NCBI GenBank assembly: GCA_026390535.1
Contig: JAPLFT010000314.1
Span: 1 to 7,649, forward strand
Length of the DNA: 7,649 bases
Direction: 5' to 3'
Source of the DNA: Pseudomonadota bacterium
GTDB taxonomy: Bacteria > Bdellovibrionota > JAFGOL01
Part shown: positions 1-6,383 of the stretch, one piece after another
Position numbering within the stretch: the stretch's first letter is position 1
Layout of the letters: every line of letters starts with the position of its first letter
The notes under the pieces: generated by a model
What the model was told of the DNA's origin: nothing
Database searches by the model: none
What the model saw: only the letters and a program-made list of their open reading frames with translations
Program-made: the position numbers and the translations under genes

Positions 1-1117
1 CATACGCGTCATCTCTTTTCATTCCCTTGCGCATCAATTCGACAAGCACAAAACTTGAATATACAAGTCCATGTGTAAGGTTAAGATTTTTTTTAACATT
101 GGATTCTATGACCTTTAATCTTGATATTATACCGCTTAATCTTTTCAACATATAGGAGGCAAGCACCGTGGCATCCGGGCCTATTATCCTTTCTGCGGAT
201 GAGTGGCTTATGTCTCTTTCATGCCATAGTGCAATATTCTCCATTGCAACACCGGCATAACTCCTTAACATCCTGGCACAGCCTGTAATATTCTCTGCCG
301 ATATGGGGTTGCGTTTATGAGGCATCACACTGGAGCCTGTCTGTCCCTTTGTGAATTCCTCCATTATCTCCATCACTTCTGTTCTTTGAAGATGTCTAAG
401 TTCAAAGGATATTCTTTCCATGCACGCTCCGCACATAGCAAGTGCATTAAAGGCCTCAGCATAGATATCACGTGGAACGACCTGTGTGGTTATACCTATG
501 ATATGTAAACCCAATTCCTTTGCGGTCATTTCCTCTATTTTTGGATCGAGTGCCGAATATGTACCTACAGCACCTGAAATTATACATACAGAAACGTCCT
601 GTTTTGCATTTACAAGACGTACCCTATTTCTTTTTAATTCATCATACCAGCTGACAAATTTAAGTCCAAAGCTCATCGGCTCTGCGTGTATACCGTGAGT
701 CCTTCCCACACAGGCAAGGTCCTTAAAATCCACAGCCTTCTTTTTTACCTCGACCATTAACTTATCGATTTCTTTTATCACGACATCAATAGAATCCCTC
801 ATCATAATAGAAAATGCCGTGTCCATAATATCGGAGGATGTAATCCCTCTATGGAAGTAGCTGCCGTCCTGTCCTATCTGTTCTATGATGCTGTTAACAA
901 ATGCGACCACTTCATGTTTTGTTATGGCTTCAAGTTCCCTGATCCTATTAAGATTTACTTTGGATTTTTCTCTTATTCTTTTTGCTGCATCACACGGTAT
1001 CTCATTTAATTCGGCCCATGCATTACATACAGCGACTTCTATATCGAGCCATTTTTGAAAACGGTTCTGGTCCGTCCATATCTTTGCAGTTTCTTCGTGA
1101 GTGTATCTGTCTATCAT
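1..1117 (-). CDS. purB: Adenylosuccinate lyase, C-terminus cut by window edge
   Basis: PurB removes fumarate from adenylosuccinate to give AMP, and from SAICAR to give AICAR, in the cytoplasm; it belongs to the fumarase/aspartase superfamily. I translated the minus strand from the ATG at 1117 and found it open to position 1, giving 372 codons. Against a usual length of about 430, roughly 60 C-terminal residues lie outside the window. Visible landmarks are H68 (TKHE), H89 followed by TSSDIMDT (93-100), GRTHGIHAEP (138-147) with the catalytic H141, and the signature loop GSSVMPHKRNP (261-271) with the catalytic serine. H68, H89 and H141 fall at the same numbers as in the Bacillus subtilis enzyme as I recall them. 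The gene starts 4 bp after the kinase stop, and its GAGG ribosome site overlaps the end of the kinase gene, so it is the third gene of a purA-kinase-purB operon. The fold, motifs and purA linkage leave little doubt. Confidence 0.96.
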   Translation of the reverse strand, partial: MIDRYTHEETAKIWTDQNRFQKWLDIEVAVCNAWAELNEIPCDAAKRIREKSKVNLNRIRELEAITKHEVVAFVNSIIEQIGQDGSYFHRGITSSDIMDTAFSIMMRDSIDVVIKEIDKLMVEVKKKAVDFKDLACVGRTHGIHAEPMSFGLKFVSWYDELKRNRVRLVNAKQDVSVCIISGAVGTYSALDPKIEEMTAKELGLHIIGITTQVVPRDIYAEAFNALAMCGACMERISFELRHLQRTEVMEIMEEFTKGQTGSSVMPHKRNPISAENITGCARMLRSYAGVAMENIALWHERDISHSSAERIIGPDATVLASYMLKRLSGIISRLKVIESNVKKNLNLTHGLVYSSFVLVELMRKGMKRDDAY

Positions 1118-1121
1118 AAAG

Positions 1122-3119
1122 TTACCTCAATGTTATATTCTTCTTAACCTGCTCTCCCTTACCGACGGGGATACTCATTTTATAATCTATCTTCATCTTT
1201 TCATTTATAAATCTGACCTCATGAATGCCAGGATCCACACGATGCATATAAATCGACTTATAAGTCGATGCAAGTCTTCCATCTATATATATAAGCACCG
1301 GTGGTTCAACTTCCAAGCTCAGATAACTTAAGCCGGTCCCTTGTACCGGTGTTAATGGAATAACAAGATTATTATTTTCCTTTCTCAGAGTAAAATATTT
1401 TGTTACTGTTTCAAATCCATCTGCGCTAAGAGCAAGCTCATATCTTTTTCCGACAGAAAGATCTTTCAGAGTGACCGGTGTTTTTCCCCTATTTACACCG
1501 TCTATAATAACATTGGCATAGACCGGCGTACTGGCAAGTGACAAACTAGCGGTTTTTGCATTTTCAGTCGGTTGCTGTGTCTGCTGTTGCTGCTGTTTAT
1601 TAACCGGTTGTTGCTGCTCAACGGGTTTCTGCTGCTCAACAGGTGGCTGTTGAACCTGTTCTTGTGGTATCTGTTGTTGTACAGGTTTTTGTGGTGCCGG
1701 TTGTTGCGGCGTAGGTTGTTGTTGTGCCATCTGTTGGACCGGAGGAAGCTGAGTCACTGTATGAACCGATTGTTTCTTCTTTCCACCACTAAAGGCCAGA
1801 TAAGCAATAATTCCCAGCATTATAATAACCGTTATTATTGTTTTTGGTTTTAAGAATCTTTTTGTAAAAGGAAGACGATAATCATAATCTTCGTCTTCAG
1901 CATCGTACTTTGATGATTTGTCAGAAGCTTCTACGGTTACGGTAGCCTCTTCTTTCTCATGAACACCAAATTCCGACTCGGAAGCCGGCGATGAGTCCGT
2001 AAGAAGCGTCCTGTCTATTTCACCGGAATCCGGAGAAGACGAACCTTCTGGAGCAGATTCATTGCCTGTATGGCCGCTTATTCTTGTCTTATCACCACTG
2101 ATCTTACCGCTATAACTCATGGCGGAATAAGAAGGCACACTCTGTTCTTTTCCGTGTATTCTTTTTCTATCGGCAATTATTTCATTGCTAAAAGTTTCTT
2201 TTATAAATTTTGATAATTTCAGAGAATTGTACGCCGGGAATTTTTTGTGAAGATATTTTACAAGATCATCATAAAGATCATAACACGTCTGATATCTTTC
2301 TATCCTTGGACGCGCAAGAGCTCTTAGGACTATGACCTCAAGTTCCTTGTCCACATCGGGATTTACTCTGCTCGGCAAGGGTATAACACCCTCTTTAATT
2401 TTCTTTAGTGTATTTACTTCGCTGTCTGCAACAAAAAGTCTTTCTCCGGTCACAAGTTCATAAAGGATTATACCTACGGAGAATATGTCCGACCTGAGGT
2501 CAAGTTCTTCGCCTTCCGCCTGTTCAGGGCTCATGTAGCCGAATTTTCCCTTTAGCACACCTGCCCTTGTCTCCTCTATCTTGCCCTTTGCCTTTGCTAT
2601 ACCCCAGTCTATGATCTTTATCTCACCCTCATAGGATATCATTATATTCTGAGGGCTCATATCCCTGTGGATAATATTCAGGGGTTCATTGGTAACGGAA
2701 TCATGTTTTGTATGAGCGTAATGAAGACCTTTACATATTTCACTCACGATATAACATGCAGAATCTATAGGAAAAGAAACATGTTCTTCTTTACATTTCT
2801 GAAGTATCTGTCTTAGATTCCTGCCGTCTACAAATTCCATTTCGTGATAGTATTTATTATCTATTACGCCGAAATTGGTTATTCTTACTATATTGCTGTG
2901 AGTGAGTGTTGAGGCAATACGCGCCTCATCTATGAACATGGAATTAAATTCCGGATTTTGTGTGAAGGATGGAAGTATGCATTTTATAGCGACGTTCCTT
3001 TCAAAACCCTCAAGACCTACGGTCTTGGCACGCCATATCTCTGCCATACCGCCTACGGCAATTCTATCTATAAGGTAGTAATCTCCAAATCTTTCCGGTG
3101 TATCCTGATTGTTCATCAT
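1122..3119 (-). CDS. Transmembrane Ser/Thr protein kinase with PEGA-like C-terminal repeats
   Basis: A 665-aa Hanks-type kinase, probably a membrane sensor. The cytoplasmic kinase domain spans about 13-290: glycine loop near AVGGMAEIW (21-29), VAIK with K46, helix-C E65, catalytic loop HRDMSPQN (151-158, D153, N158), DWG (171-173) where most kinases have DFG, and GYMSPEQ (194-200) for the APE motif. T184 is a possible activation-loop phosphosite. A Ser/Thr/acidic linker (about 320-415) leads to one hydrophobic helix (about 427-444), then a Pro/Gln-rich stalk (about 459-519). Two PEGA-like beta repeats follow: 523-590 (VIIDGVNRGKTPVTL) and 598-665 (IYIDGRLAST). Catalytic residues are intact, so activity is likely. 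The S in HRDxSP and the overall plan are typical of myxobacterial-type kinases. Start is ATGATG at 3119/3116, 9 bp after the purA stop; no strong Shine-Dalgarno is visible, so coupling to purA is possible. Substrate and signal cannot be read from sequence; position suggests PurA, PurB or nucleotide status. Confidence 0.92.
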   Translation of the reverse strand: MMNNQDTPERFGDYYLIDRIAVGGMAEIWRAKTVGLEGFERNVAIKCILPSFTQNPEFNSMFIDEARIASTLTHSNIVRITNFGVIDNKYYHEMEFVDGRNLRQILQKCKEEHVSFPIDSACYIVSEICKGLHYAHTKHDSVTNEPLNIIHRDMSPQNIMISYEGEIKIIDWGIAKAKGKIEETRAGVLKGKFGYMSPEQAEGEELDLRSDIFSVGIILYELVTGERLFVADSEVNTLKKIKEGVIPLPSRVNPDVDKELEVIVLRALARPRIERYQTCYDLYDDLVKYLHKKFPAYNSLKLSKFIKETFSNEIIADRKRIHGKEQSVPSYSAMSYSGKISGDKTRISGHTGNESAPEGSSSPDSGEIDRTLLTDSSPASESEFGVHEKEEATVTVEASDKSSKYDAEDEDYDYRLPFTKRFLKPKTIITVIIMLGIIAYLAFSGGKKKQSVHTVTQLPPVQQMAQQQPTPQQPAPQKPVQQQIPQEQVQQPPVEQQKPVEQQQPVNKQQQQQTQQPTENAKTASLSLASTPVYANVIIDGVNRGKTPVTLKDLSVGKRYELALSADGFETVTKYFTLRKENNNLVIPLTPVQGTGLSYLSLEVEPPVLIYIDGRLASTYKSIYMHRVDPGIHEVRFINEKMKIDYKMSIPVGKGEQVKKNITLR
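1125..1128 (-). promoter_or_regulatory. purB Shine-Dalgarno inside the end of the kinase gene
   Basis: GAGG lies 7 nt before the purB ATG and forms part of the last codons of the kinase gene, whose TAA stop lies between the Shine-Dalgarno and the ATG. This arrangement usually means that ribosomes finishing the upstream gene feed the downstream start (translational coupling). It supports the ATG at 1117 as the purB start. Confidence 0.7.
1581..1743 (-). repeat. Low-complexity Pro/Gln-coding tract
   Basis: This irregular CAG/CAA/CCG-type repeat encodes the Pro/Gln-rich segment (about residues 459-513) of the kinase, directly after its membrane helix. Its blocks are variations on QQP, QKPV and VEQQ. 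As protein it is probably an extended, disordered stalk that holds the PEGA-like repeats away from the membrane. As DNA it is prone to length change by slippage, so it may vary between strains. The leucine-rich reading of the opposite strand is an artefact of this composition. Confidence 0.75.
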
Positions 3120-3128
3120 AAGTATAAT

Positions 3129-3860
3129 TTATGCCCCAAACGGATTATATGATTCTATACCTTCTCCCCTCTGAGCGCCAAGAGACATCATAACCAGAGG
3201 TATGCCCATATTCTTCTGTATCCATTTAACATAATTTTTTGCGTTCACAGGAAGTTTATCTATATCACTGATGTTGTGCAGATCTTCGGTCCAGCCAGGA
3301 AATGTTTCATATATAGGCTTTATGCCTGTCATATTGCATATGTCGTATGGTACATCCTCGTAACGTTTACCGTCTATCTCATACGCAATTGCGACCTTTA
3401 TCTCCGGAAATCCGGTCAGCACGTCTAATTTTGTGAGGATGAAGGATGTAAGTCCGGCATATCTCACAACATATTTTAAACAAACCATATCCAGCCATCC
3501 GCAGCGACGTGGCCTTCCTGTTGTCGCACCATATTCCCCACCCTGGAATCTTAAAAGGTCCCCTACTTCATCCTTTAGTTCCGTAGGAAGCGGACCTTCT
3601 CCCACACGTGTACTGTATGCCTTTACTATACCGACGATGTTCTTAAAGAAAAGAGGAGAAATACCAGCGCTCATGGCCGCAGCACCCGGAGTGGTATTTG
3701 AGGATGTTACATACGGGTACGTTCCACCGTCCACATCCAACATTACACCCTGCGCACCCTCGAACAGTACATGTTTACCTTTAATGTTAGCTTCATGAAC
3801 AAGTTTTGATGTGTCGGTTATGAAAGTACTGAACGCATCGCCGGCTATTAAAGCACCCTC
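3129..3860 (-). CDS. purA: PurA C-terminal part after the premature stop
   Basis: The open stretch continues in the same frame right after the TAA for 243 codons. The PurA match resumes immediately (GDAFSTFITDTSKL, then HVLFEGAQG), so nothing is missing except the stop codon itself. The first internal ATG is at 3743, inside the FEGAQGVMLDVDG segment, and an enzyme piece starting there would lose conserved sequence. No good start codon follows the stop closely; an AAGAGGG stretch does sit 7 nt before an ATA codon (3848). It carries YPYVTSSNTTPG, TTGRPRRCGW, TKLD and the C-terminal guanine loop. It ends 9 bp before the kinase start. Confidence 0.6.
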   Translation of the reverse strand, partial: EGALIAGDAFSTFITDTSKLVHEANIKGKHVLFEGAQGVMLDVDGGTYPYVTSSNTTPGAAAMSAGISPLFFKNIVGIVKAYSTRVGEGPLPTELKDEVGDLLRFQGGEYGATTGRPRRCGWLDMVCLKYVVRYAGLTSFILTKLDVLTGFPEIKVAIAYEIDGKRYEDVPYDICNMTGIKPIYETFPGWTEDLHNISDIDKLPVNAKNYVKWIQKNMGIPLVMMSLGAQRGEGIESYNPFGA

Positions 3861-4424
3861 TTAAACTTCATTAAAATCAAAGGGCTTTGCCTCAAGATAA
3901 TTTTTTATATAAAAATTTCTATCTTCGATTATAAATTCAAGTCTTTCCCTCAGAATGTTCGGTCTTATCAGATCCCCCATTCTTATGCCGCGTCTGGCTA
4001 CTTTATCCTCGTAAGTTGGACCAATACCACGACCCGTGGTTCCTATTTTTGCCCTTGCGTGCTTAACTTCCCGTAGCTGATCCACCATTGTGTGATACGG
4101 CATCGTCACATGGGCCCGCTCGCTTATCCTGAATCTTTGAGGGGTCACATCATACCCGCTTTCTCTTAATGTATGGATCTCTTTTAACAGTATATTTGGT
4201 TCTATTACGACGTTATCCGACAACAAACATATCGGTCTTTGTCTAACTATTCCAGCTGGCAGAAGATGCAGAACTATTTTTTTTCCGTCTATGACCAACG
4301 TATGTCCGGCATTTGCTCCACCCTGATACCTTACGACCATGTCCGCTTTTCCGGCATAATGATCTACAATCTTACCCTTGCCCTCATCACCCCACTGTGC
4401 GCCAATTATCAATACTGATGACAC
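3861..4424 (-). CDS. purA: PurA N-terminal part (187 aa), ends at premature TAA
   Basis: This is what a ribosome would make if it stopped at the internal TAA. It contains the catalytic D13 and H41, the glycine-rich GDEGKGK loop and the IMP-contacting TTGRGIGP and YEDKVARRGIR segments (138-148). It lacks the rest of the IMP site and the whole GTP-base and aspartate site, so on known PurA structure it should be inactive alone. The start is GTG at 4424, five nt after GGAGG; an ATG two bases upstream (4426) is out of frame. The GTG gives the standard PurA beginning (VLIIGAQWGDEGKGK), which decides the start. Confidence 0.8.
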   Translation of the reverse strand: MSSVLIIGAQWGDEGKGKIVDHYAGKADMVVRYQGGANAGHTLVIDGKKIVLHLLPAGIVRQRPICLLSDNVVIEPNILLKEIHTLRESGYDVTPQRFRISERAHVTMPYHTMVDQLREVKHARAKIGTTGRGIGPTYEDKVARRGIRMGDLIRPNILRERLEFIIEDRNFYIKNYLEAKPFDFNEV

Positions 4425-4426
4425 AT

Positions 4427-4436
4427 TCCCCTCCCC
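4427..4436 (-). promoter_or_regulatory. purA Shine-Dalgarno
   Basis: GGGGAGGGGA contains GGAGG five nt before the GTG start of purA. It is among the strongest ribosome sites in the window, which argues that purA is meant to be well translated despite its GTG start and internal stop. Confidence 0.75.
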
Positions 4437-4465
4437 ATAGATAAATATTAATGTCTAACGTCATT

Positions 4466-4494
4466 GGTATATCAGGAGTACGCGGAATCTTCAA
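4466..4494 (-). promoter_or_regulatory. Possible sigma70 promoter for purA-kinase-purB
   Basis: On the minus strand, TTGAAG (4494-4489) is followed after exactly 17 bp by TATACC (4471-4466), and TG sits one base before the -10, an extended -10 layout. Each hexamer matches consensus at four of six positions. A start near 4459 would leave a leader of about 35 nt before purA. It lies in the 84-bp gap (4425-4508) between the aminotransferase stop and purA; I see no terminator hairpin or riboswitch in that gap. Short AT-rich hexamers arise easily by chance. Confidence 0.4.
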
Positions 4495-4508
4495 TATTAA
4501 AGGAAAAT

Positions 4509-5672
4509 TTAAATATTTTTCTCCAGATTAGAAAATCTTTCAACGACTTGATTTAATTCATTTTTACCCGACAAACTCCCAAACGCAAGACGCAAAAAGC
4601 TTTCCTGTTTAGGCCCAAAGATCAGGCCGGGAAGTGTCATCATGTCCGTCTTGCTGGCAATTAATTCGGCGGCCTGTGTAGCAGTCTTTGATCTGTAAGG
4701 ATGTTTTACGTACGCAAAAAAAGCTCCACAGGAAGATAATTTGAATTCTTTAAGATTAGCATTAAAGAGTTTTGTAAATTCCCTTACATTACTATTTACG
4801 TATTCTACTTTTTCTGAGAGCCAGCCTCTACATTCCCTAAGTCCTATGAGTGCTGCAAGTTGAGATATCCTCGGCGCGCACGTAATGACCGTATCCTGGA
4901 CCTTCATGACCTGTTTCATTAATTCATCATTAAGTATCAGATAGCCTACCCTAAAACCAGTCAGACTGAATGATTTTGAAAAAGTGTTTACTACGACCAG
5001 ATCATCAAGTCTTTTAAAATAACTGAGCAGACTGGAATCAGGATATCCTTTCTGTGAAAAGAATCCATACGTCTCATCCGCAATAAGGGTAACATCATTT
5101 TTTTTACATTCATTATATAGGAGCTGTAATTCTTCTTTTTCATATTCAACGCCGGTAGGATTATTAGGATTAACTATTACAAAGGCCTTGCAAGTCTTAA
5201 ATATGTTCTCATCCAATTTATTGAATTTTAATTTGAAATTATCTTCCTCATCCAAAAAATAATATACAGGCTCAACACCCAGCATTCTCAGGCCCATATC
5301 GTAATTAAAATAATATGGTACAGGAAGAGCGACTTTATCTCCCTGTTTGAACATCGCGGTGAACAAAGTAAAGGCGGCCTGATTAGCACCGGCAGTGACA
5401 AGGATATTAGATGGTTTTACATTAACTCCGTTGACATTGTGAAGTTTACATATTTCTTCTCTTAATTCCGGTATCCCCTGATCTTCCGAATAGAAAGAAA
5501 GTTTATCGTCGAAATTCTCTATTATTGTCTTTTTCATCTGTGCAGGCATGGGATATGACGGGATAGCCTGGCAAAGATCTATAACACGGGTTTTATTGCA
5601 AAGGCCAATAAGTCTGCTCTTGAATTCCACAATCGGCGGGTCAATGATTTGGCTGGTTCTGAAATTGATCAT
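4509..5672 (-). CDS. Fold-type I PLP-dependent aminotransferase (class I/II)
   Basis: A cytoplasmic pyridoxal-phosphate aminotransferase of the aspartate aminotransferase superfamily, 387 aa from the ATG at 5672. Numbered from that ATG, it shows VTAGANQA (92-99, cofactor phosphate-binding turn), PYYFNY (119-124, aromatic stacking on the ring), NPNNPTG (168-174), DETY (199-202, Asp pairs with the pyridine nitrogen), FSKSFSLTG (231-239) with Schiff-base lysine K233, and FLRLAFG with R361 for the substrate carboxylate. All catalytic residues are present, so it should be active. The amino-acid substrate cannot be told from these motifs. The frame is open to a TTG at 5702 (10 more residues); neither start has a clear Shine-Dalgarno, and I prefer the ATG because the extra residues fit the family poorly. 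It lies after the secreted protein gene and is probably co-transcribed with it. Purine neighbours do not define its pathway. Confidence 0.9.
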   Translation of the reverse strand: MINFRTSQIIDPPIVEFKSRLIGLCNKTRVIDLCQAIPSYPMPAQMKKTIIENFDDKLSFYSEDQGIPELREEICKLHNVNGVNVKPSNILVTAGANQAAFTLFTAMFKQGDKVALPVPYYFNYDMGLRMLGVEPVYYFLDEEDNFKLKFNKLDENIFKTCKAFVIVNPNNPTGVEYEKEELQLLYNECKKNDVTLIADETYGFFSQKGYPDSSLLSYFKRLDDLVVVNTFSKSFSLTGFRVGYLILNDELMKQVMKVQDTVITCAPRISQLAALIGLRECRGWLSEKVEYVNSNVREFTKLFNANLKEFKLSSCGAFFAYVKHPYRSKTATQAAELIASKTDMMTLPGLIFGPKQESFLRLAFGSLSGKNELNQVVERFSNLEKNI

Positions 5673-5736
5673 TCTGAGAGCAATTAATATGGCACGTACC
5701 AAAAAAATACAACATAAAAGTAGATGATTCGCAAAA

Positions 5737-6357
5737 CTATTTTTTTATAATGCACATGGGAGCGTCCCAATATAATCTTTCTACTATTAGTCCATTGATA
5801 GCATCATTAACAGCAGCCTCATTATCTTCTTTAAGAGCCTTATTTATTCCTTTTTTTGCTTTTAAATACTCGTCTCGATCTCGTGACAGCATATCGATGT
5901 CATATACTTTGGAAAAAACGGGCTTATCCCCATCTGTGATATTAACGGCAATGGACCATCCTTTACACTCCGTCAATTCACTATAATCAGGAACAGTCCC
6001 TGATTTAGGCATGGCACTACCCAAACGCCAATCCACTTTTACATCAAAATGCATTACTTCAGAAGCACCGTGTGTAATGTAATTTCTATATTTGCGAACA
6101 TCTTCTACCGTTAAATTCGTTTTATATCCGTGTCTTTCAAAAAATTCTGTCACAGTTGAGTCGAGAGTATTCGAACTGATCTCGTATCTTATCGGTTTAT
6201 TATGACCGTAGAACGGATTTTGGATATTATTAAACCAATGTAATTTACACGTCGGATGATAATAAATGTGTGCTTTAGAGTCTTTGGTTTCTTGCGCGTT
6301 CAAAAAAGTTTGAGATAAAAATAAGATGCAAAAACAAATCTTGACCATCTTGTTCAT
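5737..6357 (-). CDS. Small secreted protein of unknown function
   Basis: I do not recognise this 206-aa protein. It begins with a clear Sec signal peptide: a lysine-bearing start, a hydrophobic core (ICFCILFLSQTF) and a likely signal peptidase I site after LNA at about residue 21. No lipobox cysteine follows, so it is probably released into the periplasm or outside rather than lipid-anchored. The mature part is about 185 aa with three cysteines (37, 131, 202). The middle looks beta-rich (MHFDVKVDWRLGS, about 102-114; GWSIAVNITDGDKPVF, about 133-148), followed by a charged helical region (about 157-195) and a short end, RLYWDAPMCIIKK. Start: the ATG at 6357 lies 8 nt after AAGGAG; a TTG one codon upstream is less likely. 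It has its own promoter and precedes the aminotransferase gene, with 34 bp between its stop and that gene's upstream TTG. No active-site motif is visible. Confidence 0.85.
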   Translation of the reverse strand: MNKMVKICFCILFLSQTFLNAQETKDSKAHIYYHPTCKLHWFNNIQNPFYGHNKPIRYEISSNTLDSTVTEFFERHGYKTNLTVEDVRKYRNYITHGASEVMHFDVKVDWRLGSAMPKSGTVPDYSELTECKGWSIAVNITDGDKPVFSKVYDIDMLSRDRDEYLKAKKGINKALKEDNEAAVNDAINGLIVERLYWDAPMCIIKK

Positions 6358-6365
6358 CAATATTA

Positions 6366-6371
6366 CTCCTT
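6366..6371 (-). promoter_or_regulatory. Shine-Dalgarno of the secreted protein gene
   Basis: AAGGAG lies 8 nt before the ATG at 6357 and 5 nt before the TTG at 6360. It supports translation of this orphan gene and a start at 6357 or 6360. Confidence 0.7.
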
Positions 6372-6383
6372 AACCAGGGTTTG

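Larger units (their letters stand above)
3129..4424 (-). pseudogene. purA: Adenylosuccinate synthetase, interrupted by in-frame TAA at codon 188
   Basis: PurA joins IMP and aspartate using GTP to make adenylosuccinate, the first committed step to AMP. The whole region is one frame of 431 codons, the normal family length, from GTG at 4424 to TAA at 3129, with one internal TAA at 3863-3861. Key residues lie on both sides: D13 in WGDEGKGK, H41 in NAGHT, TTGRGIGP (129-136) before the stop; FEGAQG (221-226), TTGRPRRCGW (301-310), TKLD (331-334) and SLGAQR (414-419) after it. The flanks of the stop align without gap to E. coli PurA as I recall it, the stop replacing a leucine there. No frameshift or other stop is seen. 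Several normally conserved positions differ: S-D-N at 69-71 for G-N-G, and A417-Q418 for P-D. Possibilities are nonsense mutation, sequence error or readthrough. It heads the purA-kinase-purB operon. Confidence 0.85.

Noticed and set aside
1572..1853. Plus-strand 93-aa leucine-rich open frame
   Set aside because: It is the opposite-strand reading of the Pro/Gln-coding tract of the kinase (CAG/CAA read as CTG/TTG). It has no ribosome site and its composition is fully explained by the minus-strand gene.
3433..3798. Plus-strand 121-aa open frame over purA
   Set aside because: It is a shadow of the conserved PurA C-terminal frame (VTSSNTTPG to TTGRPRR region); nothing suggests it is translated.
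3861..3863. Reassigned TAA (alternative genetic code) as explanation of the purA stop
   Set aside because: Kinase, aminotransferase, exodeoxyribonuclease III, truB and purA itself all end properly at TAA at the expected family lengths, so TAA is a normal stop here.
4422..4426. ATG at 4426 as purA start
   Set aside because: It is two bases upstream and out of frame with the PurA protein; the GTG at 4424 gives the conserved N-terminus and is well placed after GGAGG.
4444..4499. Direct repeat AATATTA flanking the purA promoter region
   Set aside because: Seven AT-only bases repeated once in an AT-rich gap is expected by chance; no operator symmetry or PurR-like box is seen.
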